From: Spirochaetaceae bacterium
GTDB taxonomy: Bacteria > Spirochaetota > Spirochaetia > Treponematales > Breznakiellaceae
Assembly (NCBI GenBank): GCA_031265015.1
Contig: JAISDG010000082.1
Coordinates: 1-14,145, forward strand
Length of the DNA: 14,145 nucleotides
Direction of reading: 5' to 3'
The notes beneath the pieces were generated by a model. That model was given only the letters and a program-made list of their open reading frames with translations, had not been told where the DNA came from and did no database searches. A program made the translations under genes and the position numbers. The stretch's first letter is position 1. The number at the start of each line of letters is the position of its first letter. Below are positions 1-6,125 of the stretch, in pieces.

Positions 1-681
1 ATCTCGGGCGCCTGGTTCAACGACATTCCGGCGGCGCTGAATGCCGCCGAAAGGGCGAGTATCCCCGTGGTGCTCGTTGACCGCATGTTCGATTCCCAGA
101 ACTTCACCGCCTGGGTGGGCCCGGATAACGAATTCATGGGCGAGCAGATCGGCGAGTACATTGTCACGCAGCTGCCTGCCGGCGGCACCGCGGTGATTAT
201 CCGCGGCGGCCCGCCCGAGAATACCATCGGCATCAACCGTACCAAGGGTGTTACCAAGGCCCTCACGGCTGCCGGTAACTTCACCATCCAGGTCTCACCT
301 GACTTTGGCGACTGGTCTACCGACGGCGGCAAGGCGGCCATGGAGAACATGCTTGCGAGGTTCCCGAAGATTGACGTCGTCTTCTGCGAAAATGACTCTA
401 TGAGCTTCGGCGCCCAGTCCGCGGCCGCGGACGCGGGCCGTTCCGCGGAGATGTTCTTCACCGGGATTGACGGCGCGAATCCGGCCATCCTGGCAATCCT
501 TGAAGGCGGAAACTACAAGGCCACGGGTCACAACGACGCCAATGTAATCGGCGCCGAGGGCGTTGCCGTTATGGCGCGTATCCTCGCGGGCGAGGGTGTT
601 AACAAGGTTAACTTCATGGATTCACCGATCATCACGATCGCGAATGCCGAGCAGTACAGGGATGCGGGTAAGTGGGAGTGA
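1..681 (+). CDS. Sugar ABC transporter substrate-binding protein (type I periplasmic-binding fold), 5' partial
   Basis: The frame is open from base 1 to the TGA at 679-681, giving 226 residues; the signal peptide and the first part of the N-terminal lobe lie outside the window. Hallmarks of the ribose/galactose-type periplasmic binding proteins are visible: GPDNEFMGEQIGEYI (near residue 40), an RGGPPENTIGINRTKGV stretch matching the family's G-x-P...R..G segment, FCENDSMSFGAQSAAADAG (the usual N-D-x-M-A-x-G-A element) and GIDGANPAILAILEGG. The protein would bind a sugar or similar small ligand in the periplasm and deliver it to an ABC permease. The permease and ATPase genes are not here; they would be upstream if present. 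An intrinsic terminator directly follows, so this is the last gene of its transcript. A GTG at 67 is only an internal codon, not a start. The family call is firm; the ligand cannot be told. Confidence 0.88.
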   Translation: MSGAWFNDIPAALNAAERASIPVVLVDRMFDSQNFTAWVGPDNEFMGEQIGEYIVTQLPAGGTAVIIRGGPPENTIGINRTKGVTKALTAAGNFTIQVSPDFGDWSTDGGKAAMENMLARFPKIDVVFCENDSMSFGAQSAAADAGRSAEMFFTGIDGANPAILAILEGGNYKATGHNDANVIGAEGVAVMARILAGEGVNKVNFMDSPIITIANAEQYRDAGKWE

Positions 682-734
682 TCCGCGCTCCGGTTATCCG
701 GTTCGACGGATTAACAGCTGACGAATAACGATTG

Positions 735-781
735 GTTCGGGGGCCTTGTAAAAGCAGGGCCCCCGAACATTGCCTTTTTTT
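735..781 (+). terminator. Rho-independent terminator after the binding-protein gene
   Basis: A perfect 11-bp stem is formed by 735-745 and 758-768 (GTTCGGGGGCC with GGCCCCCGAAC) around a 12-base loop. A run of seven T follows at 775-781. It lies 53 bases after the TGA of the binding-protein gene and should end that transcript. Confidence 0.9.
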
Positions 782-919
782 AAGTTTTTCCCCCGGCAGT
801 TTCACGTCCCCGGTAAACGGGCTTAGCCCGCCAACATCCCGGCAGCCATATCCTCAACCGTTTTCCGTCCGGCGAATCTCGTACAAGAAGAAGACGTCCT
901 GTCATGACTTTACCATAAA

Positions 920-948
920 TTGTACTATGATTATAAATTTTGTATACT
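920..948 (+). promoter_or_regulatory. Sigma70-type promoter, distal
   Basis: TTGTAC (920-925), a 17-base spacer and TATACT (943-948) lie in an AT-rich setting. Transcription would begin near 955 and give an untranslated leader of about 85 bases before the ATG at 1041. That leader contains the AAACTTT/AAAGTTT palindrome. The hexamers and spacing match the housekeeping consensus well; no experiment supports it. Confidence 0.55.
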
Positions 949-1003
949 AAGAAAAACATACAGAACTTTTTCCCAAACTTTTTAAAGTTTTCCGCAAATG
1001 CTA

Positions 1004-1033
1004 TTTACAACCCTTCCGTTTCGCCTTTAAGAT
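1004..1033 (+). promoter_or_regulatory. Sigma70-type promoter, proximal; would give a near-leaderless mRNA
   Basis: TTTACA (1004-1009), an 18-base spacer and TAAGAT (1028-1033). The -10 ends seven bases before the ATG at 1041, so transcription would begin at or next to the start codon. No Shine-Dalgarno sequence lies between it and the ATG, which fits leaderless translation. It competes with the distal promoter at 920-948 as the main start. Confidence 0.45.
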
Positions 1034-1040
1034 AGAACCC

Positions 1041-1292
1041 ATGTTCGGGGTACACCGTAATGTAAAATACGCCGCGGAAAAACCCCCGGCCCCTTTTATC
1101 GAAGTCCTGGAAAAAAACGGGAAAATCATTTTCCTTCATTCTTTGCAGGATGATCCGCCGGGGACGGACATAGGACGCATCATCCGGGAACTGGCGGCGC
1201 TGAACCCCGACACCATGAGCCCCATGGAAGCGCTGACGGCGGTTCAGCGCTGGAAAGACGTTTTGAAATCCACGCCGGAAAATTCCGGGTGA
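1041..1292 (+). CDS. Small protein resembling the C-terminal end of MutS
   Basis: This encodes 83 residues. Two parts recall MutS as I remember it. VLEKNGKIIFLHSLQDD with a nearby G resembles the strand after the ATPase core (in E. coli MutS, DTIAFMHSVQDG followed by SYG). LAALNPDTMSPMEALTAV and the following helix resemble the extreme C-terminal tail (E. coli LDPDSLTPRQALEWIYRLK). The roughly hundred residues that separate these parts in MutS are absent, as are the mismatch-binding domains and the Walker motifs. It therefore cannot be a repair ATPase. It could be a relic, or a small protein that keeps the self-association tail. The ATG at 1041 has no Shine-Dalgarno sequence but sits seven bases after a -10-like element. 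comF follows after 59 bases and may be co-transcribed. That it is a gene is fairly likely; the MutS link is from memory and unproven. Confidence 0.5.
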   Translation: MFGVHRNVKYAAEKPPAPFIEVLEKNGKIIFLHSLQDDPPGTDIGRIIRELAALNPDTMSPMEALTAVQRWKDVLKSTPENSG

Positions 1293-1327
1293 AGAATTTA
1301 AAAATCCTCCCGGCAGGCAAGCGTCCT

Positions 1328-1355
1328 GGAGGGTAATGCCCTTATGGGGGTATGA
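1328..1355 (+). promoter_or_regulatory. Ribosome-binding site and mini-frame overlapping the comF start
   Basis: GGAGGG (1328-1333) is the only strong Shine-Dalgarno sequence near the comF start, but it is 18 bases from ATG 1352, too far for direct use. An ATG at 1344 lies 10 bases after it and opens ATG-GGG-GTA-TGA. The TGA (1353-1355) overlaps the comF ATG in an ATGA arrangement. Reading the mini-frame and restarting on comF is a plausible way of initiating comF. Confidence 0.35.
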
Positions 1356-2182
1356 AAACCCCTTTGGCCGGCCCGCGAAAATTGCCGGACCCGCGTCTTC
1401 CCCTGTGGACCGCTTCCCTTTGGGAATGGGCTTTTCCGCAGGGCTGCGCCCTCTGCGGAAAAATCCTTTCTCCCGGCGCGGAGGCCCTGTACGGCCTTTG
1501 CGTCCCCTGCGGGGAATTCATGGAAGCGGCATGGTCCGTTCCGGTTCGCTGTTCCCGGTGCGGCCGGGAACTTGTCTCGGAACGGGGAATGTGCCTTTCC
1601 TGCCGGAACGGACCGGAACGGGCCTTTGACGGGATTTTTCCCCTGTTCCCCTATTCGGGGCCGTACCGGAAAATTCTTACGGCCTATAAATTCGGAGGCC
1701 GGCTTTCTCTGGGGAATTTTTTCGCGGTCCTCCTTTTGCGGGCCCTGAAAGAGCGTTTCGGCCCTTTTCTTGCGGTCAAAGGCCGGGAGGAGCGCATGCC
1801 CCATGCCGCGGCCTGGACGCCGGTTCCGCCCCGGCCGGGCAAAATCAAATATACCGGCTGGGATCAGATTGAGTATCTGGCGGGGCTGCTGGAAAAAAAA
1901 CACCGCCGGAAAAGCGGTGATTTTTTTACCCTGCCGGTATGCCGCTGCCTTGAGCGGCTCCCTTCGGAAAGCCAGAAAGAACTGGACCGGGAAAAGCGGC
2001 GGCTCAACCTGAAGGGGCGGATCGTCCTAAGGGGGGAAAAGGGGGCCGGCCCGGCCGTACCCCGCAGGGCGGTTCTCGTTGACGACGTGTATACCACCGG
2101 TTCTACCATGGACGCCTGTGCGGAGGCGTTGAAGCGGGGCGGAGCGGAACAGGTCTACGGAATCTGTCTTTGCTATGATTAG
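1352..2182 (+). CDS. comF: ComF family protein (phosphoribosyltransferase-like, zinc-finger-like N-terminus)
   Basis: This encodes 276 residues. The N-terminus carries four CXXC pairs (C32/C35, C50/C53, C67/C70, C81/C84), a double zinc-ribbon-like arrangement. The C-terminal part holds the PRPP-binding loop of type I phosphoribosyltransferases, VLVDDVYTTGST at 241-252, where the two Asp and the T-T-G-S-T turn are intact. Between them lie WTPVPPRPGKIKYTGWDQ and a SQKEL-x-R-x3-R-x2-N segment, the usual ComF signature before the loop. ComF proteins support DNA uptake in competent bacteria and are linked to DNA metabolism elsewhere; the chemical reaction is not settled. The best start is ATG 1352. 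It lacks a well-placed Shine-Dalgarno sequence, but a four-codon mini-frame at 1344-1355 overlaps it. The gene converges on the minus-strand DUF2059 gene with a 6-base gap. The family call is secure; a competence role is unproven. Confidence 0.85.
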   Translation: MKTPLAGPRKLPDPRLPLWTASLWEWAFPQGCALCGKILSPGAEALYGLCVPCGEFMEAAWSVPVRCSRCGRELVSERGMCLSCRNGPERAFDGIFPLFPYSGPYRKILTAYKFGGRLSLGNFFAVLLLRALKERFGPFLAVKGREERMPHAAAWTPVPPRPGKIKYTGWDQIEYLAGLLEKKHRRKSGDFFTLPVCRCLERLPSESQKELDREKRRLNLKGRIVLRGEKGAGPAVPRRAVLVDDVYTTGSTMDACAEALKRGGAEQVYGICLCYD

Positions 2183-2188
2183 GCCCTG

Positions 2189-2632
2189 TCAGGCGTCCAT
2201 GTAACCGCTCTGTTTCATTTCTTCAAGAAGCTTCTGGCCCATTTTAAGCCCCCATTCCTGTCCTATGGACATGGATTCCGCCGTCATCAGCGGCGTTACC
2301 TCAATAACTTTTTTGCCCACCTCGGATTCGTAAAAGACAATCATGGCCCGGATTTCCTCCAGGGTATAATACCGGTCGTAAAGCGGAATATACGCTTTAA
2401 CAAAATCATCAAAATTCATGTGCGCTTTGAAAAGATCCCAGAATTCCTGGGGAACCGAAGGAACCAGCGTCTGAAGCTGGGGTATGTAGAGGTCGAAAAT
2501 CTGTTCCGCCAGATTTTTGACATTGGTTAGTTCCAGAAGCCTGATAATTTCCGCTTCTTTTTCCTTTGACTGGCCAAAACCAAGCGCCGCCGCGGCGCAA
2601 AAGAGGAGGATCAACAGGTATTTTTTCATCAT
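2189..2632 (-). CDS. Secreted DUF2059 domain protein
   Basis: This encodes 147 residues. The start MMKKYLLILLFCAAAALGFG is a typical signal peptide, with a likely cut near GFGQS, so the protein should be exported to the periplasm. The mature part is helical. It carries the DUF2059 signature at about residues 90-120 (YTLEEIRAMIVFYESEVGKK followed by a VTPLM segment). The molecular function of DUF2059 is unknown. The Shine-Dalgarno AAGGAG (plus-strand 2636-2641) lies 3 bases from the first ATG (2632) and 6 bases from the second (2629). Initiation at the second Met is therefore at least as likely and would shorten the protein by one residue. Cys12 lies inside the hydrophobic core without a good lipobox, so a lipoprotein is less likely. 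The gene converges with comF and diverges from cheW; nothing ties it functionally to either. Confidence 0.8.
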   Translation of the reverse strand: MMKKYLLILLFCAAAALGFGQSKEKEAEIIRLLELTNVKNLAEQIFDLYIPQLQTLVPSVPQEFWDLFKAHMNFDDFVKAYIPLYDRYYTLEEIRAMIVFYESEVGKKVIEVTPLMTAESMSIGQEWGLKMGQKLLEEMKQSGYMDA

Positions 2633-2681
2633 CCGCTCCTTGCTTTTTCCGAACCCGAAAAAGACTTATCCCTAGAAATAA

Positions 2682-2687
2682 AATATA
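2682..2687 (-). promoter_or_regulatory. Possible -10 element for the DUF2059 gene
   Basis: On the minus strand TATATT is read from 2687 to 2682 within the AT-rich stretch between the divergent genes. It would give a leader of about 40 bases. The hexamer 17 bases upstream (TCGCAA) is a poor -35 and overlaps, on the opposite strand, the -35 of the cheW promoter. The call is weak. Confidence 0.3.
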
Positions 2688-2704
2688 GTTCACTGTACTC
2701 CTGA

Positions 2705-2734
2705 TTGCGAATAAACCGCAAGGTATGGTATACT
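2705..2734 (+). promoter_or_regulatory. Promoter of the chemosensory operon
   Basis: TTGCGA (2705-2710), an 18-base spacer and TATACT (2729-2734), with an extended -10 TGG at 2726-2728. The predicted start is at about 2741, exactly the GTG of cheW, so the operon mRNA would be leaderless at its first gene. A small inverted repeat, TTGCG (2705-2709) and CGCAA (2717-2721), overlaps the -35 and part of the spacer; a repressor or activator could bind there. Confidence 0.65.
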
Positions 2735-2740
2735 TTCAGG

Positions 2741-3256
2741 GTGGACGATCAAAACCCGGATGCCGGTTCCGGGAAAGAAGCCGGACCGGCCGAAAAATAC
2801 CTTATTTTTACCGTCGGGAATAAAAAATACGCCGTTCCTTCAAAGCTGATCGGGGAAGTATCCGCCCTGGAAAAGGTCTTTCCCCTGCCGCTGGTTTCCG
2901 GGTATATACAGGGCATCATCAACCGTTATTCCATACCCTACGCGCTTATCGACCTGGACGCCCTGCTCCGGGATGACCGGGAACCCCGCTCCGGCCCGGT
3001 GGGGCTCGCCAAGATCATCGTCCTTAAGGAATCGGTGGATAAGCTGGCCCTGCTTATCGACGACGTAACGGATATCGCCGACATCCCCGGGGAAGACCTG
3101 CTTAAGATTGAGCAGGACGGCGAAGGGCCGGAGGGGCTGATTCAGGCGTCCTTTGAATGGAAAGAAGACCATATCCTGTGCCTTGAAATTCCAAAATTGA
3201 TCGACGCCATAAAACAGGGAACTATAAAAAACGAATTTGAAACGTATACGCCGTAG
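2741..3256 (+). CDS. cheW: CheW-type coupling protein
   Basis: This encodes 171 residues from GTG 2741. CheW proteins are cytoplasmic SH3-like adaptors that hold receptors and the CheA kinase together in an array. The domain begins near residue 19 with KYLIFTVGNKKYAVP, followed by IQGIINRYSIPYALIDLDALL, LLIDDVTDIADIP and a C-terminal LEIPKLIDAI helix. These are the standard CheW strand and turn features. About 18 polar residues precede the domain. The start is decided by the promoter: the upstream in-frame TTG at 2705 is itself the -35 hexamer and has no Shine-Dalgarno, and no other start codon occurs before the domain. GTG 2741 also has no real Shine-Dalgarno sequence but coincides with the predicted transcription start. 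This is the first gene of the eight-gene chemosensory operon, 34 bases ahead of a second CheW-like gene. Confidence 0.88.
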   Translation: MDDQNPDAGSGKEAGPAEKYLIFTVGNKKYAVPSKLIGEVSALEKVFPLPLVSGYIQGIINRYSIPYALIDLDALLRDDREPRSGPVGLAKIIVLKESVDKLALLIDDVTDIADIPGEDLLKIEQDGEGPEGLIQASFEWKEDHILCLEIPKLIDAIKQGTIKNEFETYTP

Positions 3257-3290
3257 CGTACCGCTTTGATTTGCGCCGGCCGGGGGGATC

Positions 3291-3689
3291 ATGAAATTTT
3301 TCATCTGCAGCCTTGAGGGGATACTGCTGGGCATTCCCGCCGGAGATACCGAACGGATAATTCCCGCGCCCAGGGTCCAGGAAAACTTCTTTGAAACGGA
3401 TAAGGACGGCGGCTATATTTCCCTGCCGGCGCTGTTTAAAAAATCCTTCCCCGCCCCCCACGGCATGATCTTAAAAACCGGCGATCCTTCCCGCCGGCTG
3501 GTTCTCCTGGTTCCCCGGATTGATACGGATCTTGATGTTCCCGGCGACAGAATCCGCGGGATGCCGGCGGTGCTGGCCGGGGTCTTTCCCTGTTTCAGGG
3601 AAGCCTGTTTCCTCGGGGAAGACATGATCCTTCTTTTGCAGACGGGAAAACTGGCAGAGGCCGTACCGCAAGGAGCTCCCCATGATTAA
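3291..3689 (+). CDS. Divergent CheW-like protein
   Basis: This encodes 132 residues. The pattern of short beta strands fits a reduced CheW domain: MKFFICSLEGILLGIPAGDTERII at the start, YISLPALF in place of the usual PVIDL strand, RRLVLLVPRIDTDLDVP in place of the L-L-V-D-x-V element, and MILLLQTGKLAEAV at the end. It is shorter than cheW (about 130 against 150 domain residues) and much less conserved. Position supports the call: it lies between cheW and cheB, as Wsp-type operons carry two CheW genes. GGGGGGAT just before ATG 3291 serves as the ribosome-binding site. The last 8 bases overlap cheB (ATGATTAA), indicating coupled translation. It may couple a different receptor or kinase face, or tune the array. 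A CheW-like fold is likely but rests on weak similarity. Confidence 0.65.
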   Translation: MKFFICSLEGILLGIPAGDTERIIPAPRVQENFFETDKDGGYISLPALFKKSFPAPHGMILKTGDPSRRLVLLVPRIDTDLDVPGDRIRGMPAVLAGVFPCFREACFLGEDMILLLQTGKLAEAVPQGAPHD

Positions 3690-4698
3690 TACACTGGTTG
3701 TTGACGACAGCGCGATGGTCCGCGATATCATTAAGGATTTTCTTGAAGGCGGCGGGGCTTTCAGGATTATCGGGGAAGCGGCGGACGGTGAAGAGGCGGT
3801 GGAAAAAATTCTGTCCCTTAATCCCGACCTTGTCACCCTGGATATTGAAATGCCCAGGCTGAACGGTTTACAGGTTATTGAAAGGGTGATGAAGGAAACG
3901 GTGGTTCCCATCGTGGTTATTTCCAGCCAGGACACGGCAAAAACCGCTTACGAGGCAACCCTCCGGGGGGCGCTGGAATTTTATTCCAAGGATACCTTTA
4001 CCGCTTCCATGACTCCCGCCAAACGGCAGGATATTTACGATACCCTTAAGCGGATCAGCGGCATTAAAATACGAAAGCCCGAGGGTTCCGCCGGTCCGGT
4101 CATGGGAAAGGCTCCCGAAAAACGCGGCGTTTCCGCGGTGGTCATCGGAGCGTCCACCGGAGGCCCCAAGGCGCTGTCCCGCTTTTTTTCCCTGCTGCCC
4201 GGTTCCTTTCCCGTTCCGGTCGCGGTGGTTCAGCATAATTCATCGGGCTTCGACAAAGGATTCGCCCAATGGCTTGATACCTATACCTCCCTGGAAGTAA
4301 AGCTTGCCGATGAGGGGGAGCGGCTTTCCCCCGGCCGGGTCTACATAGCCCGGACGGATCTCCACCTTGCCCTGCGGGGACAGGCGGCGCCCTCCTTTAC
4401 CTGTTTTGACGGCGAGCCGGAAAACAACCAAAAACCCGCGGTGGATGTGCTGTTCAGAACCGCGGCGGAAACTCTGGGGGAATCGGTGATTTCCGTGGTA
4501 CTTACCGGTATGGGCTGCGACGGGGCCGCGGGGACCAAAAAAATCAGGGAAATGGGGGGAATTACCCTGGCCCAGGACGAAACCACTTCCCTGATTTACG
4601 GCATGCCGAAGGCGGCCGCGGAAACAGGGTGCGTGGATATGGTCCTGCCCCTGGACAAAATCCCCGAAGAACTTGACTCCCTGGTCAGGGGAACATAA
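3682..4698 (+). CDS. cheB: CheB, chemoreceptor methylesterase/deamidase with receiver domain
   Basis: This encodes 338 residues. The N-terminal receiver domain (about 1-125) has the acidic pair D8/D9, the phosphoacceptor D54 in LDIEMPRLNG, S81/S82 in VVISSQD and K103. The C-terminal methylesterase domain (about 150-335) shows the catalytic triad: S158 in IGASTGGPKAL, H185 in VVQHNSSGFDKGF and D280 in LTGMGCDGAAG. The ending TLAQDETTSLIYGMPKAA is a family hallmark. The enzyme removes methyl groups from receptor glutamates when phosphorylated by CheA, giving adaptation. All catalytic residues are present, so it should be active. Translation is coupled to the preceding CheW-like gene by an 8-base overlap, and AAGGAG stands at a good distance before the ATG. 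cheR begins directly after it, giving the methylation/demethylation pair; WspF is the comparable protein in Wsp systems. Confidence 0.96.
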   Translation: MINTLVVDDSAMVRDIIKDFLEGGGAFRIIGEAADGEEAVEKILSLNPDLVTLDIEMPRLNGLQVIERVMKETVVPIVVISSQDTAKTAYEATLRGALEFYSKDTFTASMTPAKRQDIYDTLKRISGIKIRKPEGSAGPVMGKAPEKRGVSAVVIGASTGGPKALSRFFSLLPGSFPVPVAVVQHNSSGFDKGFAQWLDTYTSLEVKLADEGERLSPGRVYIARTDLHLALRGQAAPSFTCFDGEPENNQKPAVDVLFRTAAETLGESVISVVLTGMGCDGAAGTKKIREMGGITLAQDETTSLIYGMPKAAAETGCVDMVLPLDKIPEELDSLVRGT

Positions 4699-4699
4699 G

Positions 4700-6085
4700 G
4701 TGACCGGCGAAACCGAACGGCTGTTCCTGGTTACGGAAGACCGCATGGGCATTAAGGCCGATGAGGGGGACCTGGAAAAATTCCGCAGTTATCTTATTAA
4801 AACCTACGGCCGCGAATATGAAGAGCCCTCCGTGCTGGAAAAGGTCTTTGACTCCGGGGAGGCGGCCAATTTTCTGACGGTGAACGAAACTTATTTTTTC
4901 CGGGAGCCGGCCCATTTCGGGCTGCTCCGGAGTTTGCTCCCGGGTTTTCACGGGCGCCTCCGGATCTGTTCCGCCGCCACGTCCTCGGGCTGCGAAGCGT
5001 ACAGTATTGCCGCGGTTCTGGAGCGGTACAATACCGGCGCCTCCCTGCCGTACCGGATTGACGCTTTTGACATCAATCCCCAGGTTATTGCCGCGGCCCT
5101 GCGGGGAGTGTACGGCAGGCACAGCCTCCGGGAGGACGGAAGCTGTTACCGGCATCTGCTGGCCCCGTATTTACAGGAAGAGGAAAACGGTTATACCCTG
5201 GCAGGTTCCCTGCGGCGGCATATCAATTTCTTTGTTCATAACATCATGGATCCCCTGCCGGGGGAATCCTACGATCTGGTTTTTTTCCGGAACGCCTTTA
5301 TTTACTTTTCTCCCAGGAACCGGAACCGGATTCTTTCCAACCTGGCTTCTTCCATGAAAGAGGGCGCCCGCCTCTTTATGGGAGTTTCGGAAACCGCCGG
5401 GGTAAGCCATCCGCTGCTCGGGGAAGAGAACCGGGACAATGTGTTTTATTTCCGGAAAAATTCGGATCCCCCGGCGGCTGCGGCATCGTCTGCGGCCGCG
5501 GCATCGCCTGCGGCGGCGGTGTTACCCGCGGCGGCATTGCCGCCGGAAAAAGAGCCGGATTCCGGGGCCTTCCCTCTCCGGGGGGCCGGGACGGACGGGG
5601 ACCTTCACGTCGATCCCGCCAGGGTGGAAACCATCGTGGCGGACGAAAAAGCGGCGGCGGACCTTGCCTGCCGCGTCAGGGAAAGGATACGCGGGGACGG
5701 CCCCTGCGACGGGAACGAACTGACCGCCTCGGCGCTGTTTCTGCTTAACCGGGGGGATTTTTCCGGCGTCGATCCGCTGTTGCGCTTTATTGAAGAGCGC
5801 GACGGTTCGGCCTTTACCGCTTTTCTGCGGGGGGAATATTATTACCTTCAGGATATGTTTACAGAAGCGGAATTTCATTATAAAATTTCCCTGGGTAAAA
5901 ACAGCGGGTTCTGGCCGGCCCAGTACCGGCTCAGTTCGCTGGCGGAGGCCGGGGTCCTGCGGGATTACCGGGCCCGGCAGGCCAGGGAAAGCTTAAGCCG
6001 GAGCCGGGATCTGCGGTACGAAGTTTTTATCGGGGGATTTTCCCCGGATTACTATCTGGGGGCGCTTTTAAAAAGGCATTCGTGA
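4700..6085 (+). CDS. cheR: CheR-type receptor methyltransferase with C-terminal TPR-like extension
   Basis: This encodes 461 residues from GTG 4700. The enzyme moves methyl groups from S-adenosylmethionine to receptor glutamates. Seen: FLTVNETYFFRE near residue 60, the SAM loop CSAATSSGCEAYSIA (90-104), FDINPQVI with D124, and FFRNAFIYFSP with N198. In the SAM loop the usual G-E-E-P reads G-C-E-A, with Cys98 replacing the first Glu. The N-terminal helical subdomain looks about 30 residues shorter than in enteric CheR. An Ala/Pro linker (about 257-290) built on an 18-base repeat leads to a helical region (about 350-460) with TPR-like helices, as in WspC and FrzF. Start choice: GTG 4700 follows AGGGGA (4687-4692) and begins one base after the cheB stop; TTG 4673 lies inside cheB, and ATG 4745 is possible but has a weaker site. 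Confidence 0.9.
   Translation: MTGETERLFLVTEDRMGIKADEGDLEKFRSYLIKTYGREYEEPSVLEKVFDSGEAANFLTVNETYFFREPAHFGLLRSLLPGFHGRLRICSAATSSGCEAYSIAAVLERYNTGASLPYRIDAFDINPQVIAAALRGVYGRHSLREDGSCYRHLLAPYLQEEENGYTLAGSLRRHINFFVHNIMDPLPGESYDLVFFRNAFIYFSPRNRNRILSNLASSMKEGARLFMGVSETAGVSHPLLGEENRDNVFYFRKNSDPPAAAASSAAAASPAAAVLPAAALPPEKEPDSGAFPLRGAGTDGDLHVDPARVETIVADEKAAADLACRVRERIRGDGPCDGNELTASALFLLNRGDFSGVDPLLRFIEERDGSAFTAFLRGEYYYLQDMFTEAEFHYKISLGKNSGFWPAQYRLSSLAEAGVLRDYRARQARESLSRSRDLRYEVFIGGFSPDYYLGALLKRHS
5474..5545 (+). repeat. Imperfect 18-base tandem repeat coding the CheR linker
   Basis: Four in-frame 18-base units occupy 5474-5491, 5492-5509, 5510-5527 and 5528-5545, coding AAAASS, AAAASP, AAAVLP and AAALPP. 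Units 1 and 2 differ at two bases; units 3 and 4 are more diverged. Every unit begins GCGGC. The repeat forms the flexible linker between the methyltransferase and TPR-like parts. Because units are whole numbers of codons, gain or loss would change linker length without shifting the frame. Confidence 0.6.
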
Positions 6086-6092
6086 ACACTCA

Positions 6093-6114
6093 GGCGGCAG
6101 CGCCGCCGCTTTTA
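6093..6114 (+). terminator. Possible attenuating hairpin between cheR and the first receptor gene
   Basis: GGCGGC (6093-6098) pairs with GCCGCC (6102-6107) around AGC, and is soon followed by a short TTTTA. The stem is short and the T run weak, so at most partial termination or an mRNA processing/stability element is expected. It lies in the 40-base gap before the receptor's ribosome-binding site (GGGGGGA from 6116). Confidence 0.25.
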
Positions 6115-6125
6115 CGGGGGGATAT

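Larger units (their letters stand above)
782..1040. other. Gene-free stretch with promoter elements and small inverted repeats
   Basis: No convincing gene lies between the terminator and the start codon at 1041. An open frame at 732-950 runs through the terminator and has no family character. The first half is GC-rich and contains a short hairpin (CGGGC 818-822, GCCCG 826-830). From about 905 it turns strongly AT-rich. That part holds two promoter-like sequences (listed separately) and a palindromic element at 975-990, AAACTTT-TT-AAAGTTT. The palindrome lies between the two promoters, where an operator or transcript hairpin would be plausible. No riboswitch or small RNA fold is recognised. 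Confidence 0.6.

Noticed and set aside
732..950. Plus-strand frame of 72 residues after the binding-protein gene
   Set aside because: It starts inside the terminator hairpin and runs into promoter sequence; its composition does not look like protein.
1336..1629. Plus-strand frame of 97 residues starting just after GGAGGG
   Set aside because: The spacing to GGAGGG is only two bases, and the frame overlaps the conserved Cys pairs of ComF in another frame; its product has no motif.
1298..1903. Minus-strand open frame of 201 residues opposite comF
   Set aside because: Arg/Pro/Gly-rich shadow of the comF zinc-ribbon region, which is clearly coding on the plus strand.
4673..4699. CheR start at TTG 4673
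   Set aside because: It lies inside the end of cheB with no ribosome-binding site; GTG 4700 has AGGGGA in front and follows the cheB stop directly.
5460..5560. The GCG/GCC-rich stretch as a sign of CheR and TPR being separate genes
   Set aside because: The frame is continuous across it, and CheR-linker-TPR is a known architecture; it is a linker, not a junction between two genes.
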